Notes under the pieces: model-generated
The model's database searches: none
The model's input: only the letters and a program-made list of their open reading frames with translations
What the model was told of the DNA's origin: nothing
Origin: a virus
Length of the DNA stretch: 23,081 nt
Reading direction: 5' to 3' (one strand)
Virus record (IMG/VR): IMGVR_UViG_3300025072_000053
Location: 1-23,081 of that record
Position numbers and translations under genes: made by a program
Shown: positions 15,855 through 21,529 of the stretch, piece after piece
Position numbering within the stretch: the first letter of the stretch is position 1
Layout: each line of letters begins with the position of its first letter

Positions 15855-16856
15855 ATGAAAGAAACTGCAGAATCAATATTTAATGAATTATTAAATGATA
15901 AAAAATTAGCTACTAAAAGAGGAGACGATGAAAGTTTTGCTTATGGTAGAATACCATTTAATATTCCACAATTAGATAGAATAACAGCTGGTGGTATACC
16001 TAGAAAAAGATTTACATTGCTTTTTGGTGGGTGGTCATCAGGTAAATCTTATATAGCATCTCAACTTTGTAAATCTGTACAAGAAGATGGGGGAGTTTCA
16101 GTTTGGATAGACTTAGAAAAATCATGGGATCCTGCATGGATGGAAAAAGTTGGTATAGATATAACTAAAATAATAGTAGCTGACCCCGCAACTGCAGAAG
16201 AAGCATTTAAGATTGCTCAAAAGAGTTTAAGAACTGGAGTAGATTTAGTAGTGTTAGATAGTGTAGCAGGAATAATACCTGCAGATATATTTAATAACGA
16301 AAAAGGTATTGACTATAGTCCTATAGCATGGCAATCAAGAACATGGAATCAAATGTTAATTAGATTACTTCCTGATTTAACATATGGAAGTTCATTGGTT
16401 GCTATTAATCAAACTAGAGGAGCTATGGGACCAATCACTGCAATGGAAACTATGCCCGGTGGGGAAGGACAAAAGTTCTTTTCACATTGTTGTATGCAAG
16501 TTTCCAAAGGTGGTTGGTTAAATGAACCAGCATCTTCAACTAACAGAGTGGGTTTTGAAATCAAAGTAAAACTATTAAAAGATAAATTTGGTGGGGAGAG
16601 ATGGGAAGAAGTAGTTATACCATTTCGTATAGAAGGTGGAGTAGATGTTGTGGAGACTTACGTTAGATTAGGATTAGAATATGGAATAATTAAACAAACA
16701 GGAGCTTGGTATACCTACGAAAAAATGCCTAATAAAGTAACAGGTATTAACAAAGTAGTAGACTGGTTTAAAGAAAACCCTGAAGATTACGAGAGGTTTA
16801 AGAATGAGACCGAAGAGTTTTACACCACAAGAGAATCTAATAGCCAAAGTTCTTGA
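15855..16856 (+). CDS. uvsX: RecA/UvsX-like recombinase
   Basis: A 333-residue RecA-family protein that would pair homologous strands in phage recombination and recombination-primed replication. Walker A is GGWSSGKS at residues 58-65, the catalytic glutamate is E88 in WIDLEKSWDP, Walker B is VVLDS at 132-136 (D135), and AINQTR at 183-188 matches the RecA INQ motif that senses nucleotide and DNA. Core length fits the RecA fold, with a short acidic C-terminus. AGAGG lies upstream of ATG 15855. Its last 53 bases also encode the start of the next gene. Confidence 0.88.
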   Translation: MKETAESIFNELLNDKKLATKRGDDESFAYGRIPFNIPQLDRITAGGIPRKRFTLLFGGWSSGKSYIASQLCKSVQEDGGVSVWIDLEKSWDPAWMEKVGIDITKIIVADPATAEEAFKIAQKSLRTGVDLVVLDSVAGIIPADIFNNEKGIDYSPIAWQSRTWNQMLIRLLPDLTYGSSLVAINQTRGAMGPITAMETMPGGEGQKFFSHCCMQVSKGGWLNEPASSTNRVGFEIKVKLLKDKFGGERWEEVVIPFRIEGGVDVVETYVRLGLEYGIIKQTGAWYTYEKMPNKVTGINKVVDWFKENPEDYERFKNETEEFYTTRESNSQSS

Positions 16857-17094
16857 AGAAACAGGACTTCGTTATGCTAGACAAGTACCTATAGGAAATT
16901 ATACTGTAGACTTTCTTATAACAGAAATGAATGTTATAATAGAAGCAGATGGTCCTTTTGGACATTTAGCAAAAAGAGATATTAAAAGAGATGACGACTT
17001 AATAAACATGGGTTTTACAGAAGTTTGGCATCTTAAAGAGAAAACATATAAAGATATAAAGGAGAGGTTATGGCAGGAATTGAAGCTATATTAA
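16804..17094 (+). CDS. DUF559/Vsr-like PD-(D/E)XK endonuclease
   Basis: A 96-residue nuclease. SFTPQENLIAKVL at residues 5-17 and RQVPIGNYTVDFLI, with IIEADGPFGH, form the DUF559/Vsr-like pattern: E10, D36, E47, D49 and H54 are the likely catalytic residues. Vsr nicks DNA at T:G mismatches within the Dcm context; DUF559 proteins are often of unknown substrate. GAGAGG before ATG 16804 supports this start even though it lies 53 bases inside the recA-like gene. Being sandwiched between RecA-like and Cas4-like genes, it probably nicks or trims DNA during recombination. Confidence 0.7.
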   Translation: MRPKSFTPQENLIAKVLEETGLRYARQVPIGNYTVDFLITEMNVIIEADGPFGHLAKRDIKRDDDLINMGFTEVWHLKEKTYKDIKERLWQELKLY

Positions 17095-17756
17095 GCAAAG
17101 GAAATAATACAAAAAAATCTAGAAAAAGAACTAAAAATCAAGATAGATGGCTATTAAAATCTATTGATAACGTATTAAGTAGAAAAAATAGTCCCCCAAC
17201 TAAAGGGAAATTTTACCCATCTTTATTTGGTAATCCTTGTGATAAGTATTTATATCTTGCATATCGTGGTCAATTAGATTGGGATACTATAGAGGCGAGA
17301 GTACAACGTATATTTGATCATGGTGGTACCTTTGAATCACGTATGAAAAAGTATTTAAAGAAAGCTGAACTTTATATAGATGATGAAATTAGTGTGAAAT
17401 TAGAAGCTCCTCCAATATCTGGTAGGATGGACTTTTTAATAAAGCATGAGATACATGGAGAAACCCCTTTAGAATTAAAAACTATTAAGAGTGAAGATTT
17501 TAAAGAGTTAAAAGAAACACCAAAAAGTGAGCATTTAATTCAATTACAGATTTATTTAAATATTAAAAAATATGATTATGGGGTTGTGTTGTATGAAAAT
17601 AAAAATGATCAAAATTTAAAAGCTTTTCAAGTAGAAAGAAATGAAAAAACTTGGGAAAATATTTTAGAAAGATGTGATAGAATAATGAATATGACTATAG
17701 AACCAGAACAATGTACTGGTATGTGGTATTGTAAATGTAAAAACAGGAGGCAGTAA
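17070..17756 (+). CDS. Cas4-like PD-(D/E)XK exonuclease with probable Fe-S cluster
   Basis: A 228-residue nuclease of the Cas4/RecB family. H84, D121 in ISGRMDFLI, the E135-x-K137 pair in LELKT and Q160 within QLQIYL form the nuclease core. Four cysteines, C57 near the N-terminus and C215, C221 and C223 at the C-terminus, have the layout that binds a [4Fe-4S] cluster in Cas4 and AddB. No CRISPR array or cas1/cas2 is nearby, so this is the phage recombination/end-processing type. GGAGAGG precedes ATG 17070. The next gene starts by TAATG overlap. Confidence 0.78.
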   Translation: MAGIEAILSKGNNTKKSRKRTKNQDRWLLKSIDNVLSRKNSPPTKGKFYPSLFGNPCDKYLYLAYRGQLDWDTIEARVQRIFDHGGTFESRMKKYLKKAELYIDDEISVKLEAPPISGRMDFLIKHEIHGETPLELKTIKSEDFKELKETPKSEHLIQLQIYLNIKKYDYGVVLYENKNDQNLKAFQVERNEKTWENILERCDRIMNMTIEPEQCTGMWYCKCKNRRQ

Positions 17757-18238
17757 TGGAAAAAAGATGGAGTTATCAAGATTCAATTAGGTTAGCTAAT
17801 CAAGCTTTAAAAGAAGCTGGTATTCCTAAAGTAATAATGGATGGTAATGCTGATGCTGAATTAAATTTTATTGATGTACTTCACGCATCTCCAGAACAGT
17901 TAGAAAAGTACCTAGTAATATATGGTGGATTTAAAGGACAACTTGAGCAACGGGTATCTGATACAGAAACTAAAAGAGCAGCAATGGAAGCCCAATTCAC
18001 TGAAAATTATAATATTGCTTATGCAGACTTACTGAGTCAAGTTGAAGGAAAGAAACCAACTAAAGATGAGTGTAGAGGGATCATAATGGGATCTATCGAA
18101 CCTTTAGCTAAATTACAGAGAGAATTGATAGATGTCACTGCAATAATGAATAAATTAGAGTCACAACTTAGGTTATATACCCAATGTTGGGCTACTGTTT
18201 CTAGAATTGTTGCGTTAAGGACTAAAGGATTTGATTAA
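17756..18238 (+). CDS. Hypothetical helical protein linked to the Cas4-like gene
   Basis: A 160-residue protein, almost wholly helical. Residues 60-90 (QLEQRVSDTETKRAAMEAQF) and 115-140 look like coiled coil. I recognise no family. GGAGG precedes ATG 17756, which overlaps the previous stop, so it is translationally coupled to the nuclease. It could be a mediator or scaffold for the recombination proteins; this is inference only. After it comes one of the few clear intergenic gaps. Confidence 0.55.
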   Translation: MEKRWSYQDSIRLANQALKEAGIPKVIMDGNADAELNFIDVLHASPEQLEKYLVIYGGFKGQLEQRVSDTETKRAAMEAQFTENYNIAYADLLSQVEGKKPTKDECRGIIMGSIEPLAKLQRELIDVTAIMNKLESQLRLYTQCWATVSRIVALRTKGFD

Positions 18239-18242
18239 TTTG

Positions 18243-18264
18243 TAGTATAATAAAATAAGGAGAA
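18243..18264 (+). promoter_or_regulatory. Putative phage promoter (copy 2) before the membrane cassette
   Basis: The 34-base gap after the helical protein contains TATAAT at 18246-18251 and AAGGAG. The block from 18243 to 18264 is identical to 922-944 upstream of the tail tube gene except for one missing T (equivalent to 932). No convincing -35 box is visible. Its recurrence at two transcription-unit borders argues for a shared promoter, probably late. Confidence 0.5.
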
Positions 18265-18272
18265 TTTCTACT

Positions 18273-18422
18273 ATGGGAAAATTTAGACCCCAAATTTTTT
18301 TAGCAATAGCTTGTTTAACTACATTATCTGTAGTTGGGTTATTCCATGGTATGCCAGAAGTATCTACTGCAACAATTGGTGGAATCATAGCTTTAGGCAT
18401 GAAAATTTTAGAGGGGGAATAA
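18273..18422 (+). CDS. Small membrane protein, two predicted TM helices (holin-like)
   Basis: A 49-residue protein from ATG 18273, with AAGGAG eight bases or so upstream. Two hydrophobic segments, about residues 8-24 (FLAIACLTTLSVVGLF) and 31-45 (STATIGGIIALGMKI), are joined by a short loop, with a positive N-terminus. Size and topology suit a small holin, but no endolysin is found in this window, so the role remains open. It is the first gene after the repeated promoter motif. Confidence 0.6.
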   Translation: MGKFRPQIFLAIACLTTLSVVGLFHGMPEVSTATIGGIIALGMKILEGE

Positions 18423-18444
18423 AAACGAGTGGAAGAAATGACTA

Positions 18445-18549
18445 GTGAAAAAAGAGAAGATACTTACAAAACATATTTTAATAATTACCACTATTTTAAC
18501 AATAATATTAATTGCGGTAATAATAATAGGAGAAATATATAGTAGATGA
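18445..18549 (+). CDS. Very small single-TM protein
   Basis: A 34-residue peptide from GTG 18445 with GGAAG ten bases upstream. A lysine-rich start (KKEKILTKH) precedes one long hydrophobic helix (ILIITTILTIILIAVIII). It ends with TGA overlapping the ATG of the next gene (ATGA), which argues for a genuine coupled gene. Function unknown; an alternative reading of the same stretch gives a polar asparagine-rich peptide and is less likely. Confidence 0.45.
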   Translation: MKKEKILTKHILIITTILTIILIAVIIIGEIYSR

Positions 18550-19811
18550 AGGCGAAACTAGTTAAAATATTAGATATATTTTTATATATAATTACATTTA
18601 TTACCGTAATCTGTGGAGCATTTGTATTAAGTGTCACTTCAATAAATCCAGTCAATTTATGGTGGGCGATTGCTCCAATCCAAACTCCATTAGGAATAAT
18701 TACTTATTCTGGTGTTATGGAATACCTTACATTTTTACAAACATGGTATTGGTATAGTATTGGCATTTCAGCCTTTTCCATTGTTTTTGGATATGCAATA
18801 CATGTTAGATCACTAAAGGCTCTATATGAGCTTATAAAAGCCTCTCCAAAGGCTCTTTTGTATTCCCCAATAACTTTTTATAAAACTTTAAAGAACTTTA
18901 GGGATTGGTTGTTTAAGAAAATAGAATATCTGAATGGCGAGTCTGCTAAATGGAGACGTTTCTTTACAATAGCTAAGTCACCTTATTCCTTACTTAGGTC
19001 ACTGGGTCTTAATCCACAAATGGCTATAGCTGTATTGGGTGTTGGTTCTACAACAGCAGTTGGTGTTGGTGTAGCAGAAGTAATGGAAATAAGAAGTTTT
19101 GCTGGTGGTAGTGCGGGTATATATGCCGCACCTAGTGAATACCCAGATGAAGAGCTTGAAAAACGTATGGCATGGAGAAAAGACAATCCCTCAGATAATA
19201 CGCTTAGAATTGTGCTTGGTTCTACTCCTGTAGAACTTATCAGTATCTCAGATGTGTCTGTAGGTACAGCTTATACTGGTTCAGCATTACCTAGTGGAAA
19301 AGTTGAGGCTATTTTAATTGAAGGCAAGCTGGGGATGAGTGCCAGACTTGAAATCGGAGAATTTATATTTGAAAGGAATACTTGTAAAACATTAACATTA
19401 AGTGATATTAATGCCCATAAAGTAGTGATTCAACATAACGCATCTGATGGACAAAGTATTTCTCAAACAGTAGGATCTAATCGTGATTTACAAATTTCAG
19501 GTGGTAATTTTATGGCTAAAGAATTATCCACTTCTGGAGGTACTTATGATAGAATCTGGTTGGATACAGGTAGCTTAACTTCTACAAATGCCAAGATTAA
19601 TAAACTTAATCTTTCTAATATTGTTAGTAAAGGTGGAACATGTGTAATTAGACAAGCTAATATAGGTCTATTAACGATACAATACAACACAACAGGTAAT
19701 GACCAAGACTTTGCGACTAAAGAGTTTCAAGTACAATCCTCAACAAAAGCGAGTATTTGGGAAGTAAATAACAATATAGAGGTTCTTTTAACAGAACCAG
19801 CTACACAATAA
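18546..19811 (+). CDS. Membrane-anchored beta-rich protein of unknown function
   Basis: A 421-residue protein with an unusual layout. Three hydrophobic segments are visible: about residues 9-31, 67-88 and 159-180, with a basic helical stretch between the last two. From about 220 to 421 it is strand-rich and repetitive, with short turns such as KLNLSNIV and IRQANIGLLTIQYN, like a beta-solenoid. Three segments would place the beta part on one side of the inner membrane or, in a virion, on its surface. No known family is recognised. It starts by ATGA overlap with the tiny TM gene, and AGGAG lies 13 bases upstream. Possible roles include host surface modification, exclusion of other phages, or part of the ejection apparatus; none is shown. 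Confidence 0.65.
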   Translation: MKAKLVKILDIFLYIITFITVICGAFVLSVTSINPVNLWWAIAPIQTPLGIITYSGVMEYLTFLQTWYWYSIGISAFSIVFGYAIHVRSLKALYELIKASPKALLYSPITFYKTLKNFRDWLFKKIEYLNGESAKWRRFFTIAKSPYSLLRSLGLNPQMAIAVLGVGSTTAVGVGVAEVMEIRSFAGGSAGIYAAPSEYPDEELEKRMAWRKDNPSDNTLRIVLGSTPVELISISDVSVGTAYTGSALPSGKVEAILIEGKLGMSARLEIGEFIFERNTCKTLTLSDINAHKVVIQHNASDGQSISQTVGSNRDLQISGGNFMAKELSTSGGTYDRIWLDTGSLTSTNAKINKLNLSNIVSKGGTCVIRQANIGLLTIQYNTTGNDQDFATKEFQVQSSTKASIWEVNNNIEVLLTEPATQ

Positions 19812-19812
19812 G

Positions 19813-19914
19813 GTGAATAATAGATTTGATGAATACATTAAATTAATGCTTAAAATAGCTTTATTAGCTAGTTGTGTTTGGGTAGTATTAATCATAAGAG
19901 AAGTAATGTTTTGA
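19813..19914 (+). CDS. Very small single-TM protein
   Basis: A 33-residue peptide from GTG 19813, two bases after the previous stop. A polar N-terminus (NNRFDEYIK) is followed by one hydrophobic helix (LKIALLASCVWVVLII) and ends RE-VMF. An in-frame ATG at 19846 would leave only the helix. The RBS is weak (ATAAG), so translation would depend on coupling to the upstream gene. Confidence 0.35.
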   Translation: MNNRFDEYIKLMLKIALLASCVWVVLIIREVMF

Positions 19915-19926
19915 AAGAGGGAACAT

Positions 19927-20085
19927 ATGAGAAGAGGCATAATAAAGACGTTACCAGCGTTAACTTCCGCTCTTGTAGCGGTTGGAGCAACTTTACTATT
20001 TGTACATAGAGAAAGAATAGAAAATAAAGTAGCTTCTAATTTAAGTTTAAGACAAATAAAAAAAGAGGGAATTCCTTTACAGTAA
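19927..20085 (+). CDS. Small membrane-anchored protein
   Basis: A 52-residue protein from ATG 19927 with GAGGGA ten bases upstream. A positive start (MRRGIIK) and one hydrophobic segment (ALTSALVAVGATLLFV, residues 11-26) precede a charged C-terminal helix (HRERIENK). This resembles a type II anchored peptide with the short tail outside or, less likely, a spanin fragment. It is the last of the membrane cassette and is followed four bases later by the RuvC-like gene. Confidence 0.5.
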   Translation: MRRGIIKTLPALTSALVAVGATLLFVHRERIENKVASNLSLRQIKKEGIPLQ

Positions 20086-20089
20086 AGAA

Positions 20090-20563
20090 ATGAGATATTT
20101 AGGACTAGATACGTCTAGTAAGGCTATTCATGGCGTTATATTAGACGAACAAGAAAATTTGCTATCCACCCATAAAGTTATATGCAACACTAAAAATCCT
20201 TTTAAAGAAAGATTCTCAGAGTTATTAACAAATTTTATGAATGAATTGTGGGATATTGATGCAGTAACTTTAGATTTAGCTTTAATAGAAGAACCAATAT
20301 TCGCACAGAATAGAAATGTAGTACGTACTCTTTCAGAAGTAGTGGGGGCTGTATGGGCTATATTAAGTATAGCAGATGTTCCAACTAAATTAGTGGATAA
20401 TGGGACTTGGAAGAAAAATATCATAGGAAATGGAAAATCTAAAAAATGTGATATAATGAAATATGCAACAGAAAAGTGGGGAGATAAATTCCCCGAACAA
20501 GATTATGCTGATTCAGCATGTATAGCTTTATATGGATTGAAGGAGAGTGATAATGTCATATAG
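20090..20563 (+). CDS. ruvC: RuvC-like Holliday junction resolvase
   Basis: A 157-residue RNase H-fold nuclease of the usual RuvC length. GLDTS at residues 5-9 gives D7, LIEEPIF at 65-71 gives E67 or E68, and DYADSACIALYG at 138-149 gives D138 and D141, completing the four-acid metal site. It would cut Holliday junctions left by the RecA-like protein so that concatemers can be packaged, which suits its place just before the terminase genes. The RBS is weak. It overlaps the next gene by 11 bases. Confidence 0.85.
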   Translation: MRYLGLDTSSKAIHGVILDEQENLLSTHKVICNTKNPFKERFSELLTNFMNELWDIDAVTLDLALIEEPIFAQNRNVVRTLSEVVGAVWAILSIADVPTKLVDNGTWKKNIIGNGKSKKCDIMKYATEKWGDKFPEQDYADSACIALYGLKESDNVI

Positions 20564-21026
20564 CAAAGTTAATAAAAATCCTAAATTTTATTTTATGGAA
20601 AAGAAAAAGAATAAGGTAGAGAAACCTAAGGATAGTTTACCAAAAGGTATGACTAAAAAGAAATTTAAAGATAAATATGCAAAGGTTGTATGGTGTGATT
20701 ATTATGATTGTATACATAATGAAAGACCAGAAGGGATGAGTAGGAAAGTTGGGACTATAATGGGTAATCCTAACTACGAATCTGTAGGAACCAAGGATGA
20801 ATCTTTTAAAGGTGTATGTAATAAAGAGGAGATTGGAATAAGATTTAAAGTTATAAAAACTTCAAGTGGTGCAAAACATAAGGTTCCTGAATGTTTTAAT
20901 GCTACGTCAAATAAAACAGGACATATGGATTTTAGTAAACTTTTACAACCTGATGGAAGTCCATTTGGGGGAAGTATTGAATCAGGAAATGCTGATACAG
21001 GGTATTCAAATGTGGGGTATCTCTAA
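20553..21026 (+). CDS. Hypothetical Cys-containing protein
   Basis: About 157 residues from ATG 20553, chosen because GGAGAG lies seven bases upstream; GTG 20547 adds only two residues. The N-terminal third is lysine-rich. Cysteines in WCDYYDC, GVC and PEC could form a zinc or other metal site. The C-terminal 40 residues are glycine/serine-rich and probably disordered. No family is recognised. It ends in a TAATG overlap with the small terminase gene, suggesting a packaging-related or structural role by position. Confidence 0.5.
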   Translation: MSYSKVNKNPKFYFMEKKKNKVEKPKDSLPKGMTKKKFKDKYAKVVWCDYYDCIHNERPEGMSRKVGTIMGNPNYESVGTKDESFKGVCNKEEIGIRFKVIKTSSGAKHKVPECFNATSNKTGHMDFSKLLQPDGSPFGGSIESGNADTGYSNVGYL

Positions 21027-21529
21027 TGCCAAAAAAATTTTCTAGAAATGTGAGGGAACGAGGATTAAAATTATATTTGGATGATAGTTATTCAGCGAGA
21101 GAGATTGCAGAACAATTATCACAAGAATTTAGGACAGTTGTTACCACCCCTACTATTTATCATTGGGTTAGAGTTTTTGATTGGAAGAGGGTGAAGAAAG
21201 AAACCCAAACTAAATCTTTAGAGAAAATGCAAGAAAATGAATCATCAAGATTGGCTAGGATACAAGAAGAACATCAGTCAGCTTATGAAGCTATTAGAAG
21301 TAAAGCGGGTTCAGAATTAAACTCTTTAAATTTTGATAGAGCTTTTGATGCAGTTAAAGCTTTAGATATTGGAATACAGGGGGAGAGAAAAGTAGCAGAA
21401 GGGTTGATAAATATACAATTCATACAAGATGTGGTAAATATTCTTGTGGATGAAATAGATGATACGGATTTAATTAAAAGAATAGCTGGTAGATTGAAGG
21501 TATTAATGGCTTCAAAAGAAGATGAGTAA
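21026..21529 (+). CDS. terS: Terminase small subunit
   Basis: A 167-residue protein with an N-terminal helix-turn-helix (YSAREIAEQLSQEF through TTPTIYHWVRVFDWKRV, residues 20-55), a central helical oligomerisation region (65-125) and a C-terminal helix. This is the layout of phage small terminases, which recognise the packaging site and regulate the motor. It lies directly before, and overlaps, the large terminase gene, which confirms the call. Confidence 0.8.
   Translation: MPKKFSRNVRERGLKLYLDDSYSAREIAEQLSQEFRTVVTTPTIYHWVRVFDWKRVKKETQTKSLEKMQENESSRLARIQEEHQSAYEAIRSKAGSELNSLNFDRAFDAVKALDIGIQGERKVAEGLINIQFIQDVVNILVDEIDDTDLIKRIAGRLKVLMASKEDE

Noticed and set aside
17070-17756. CRISPR locus implied by a Cas4-like gene
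   Set aside because: There are no regularly spaced repeats and no cas1, cas2 or effector genes in the window.
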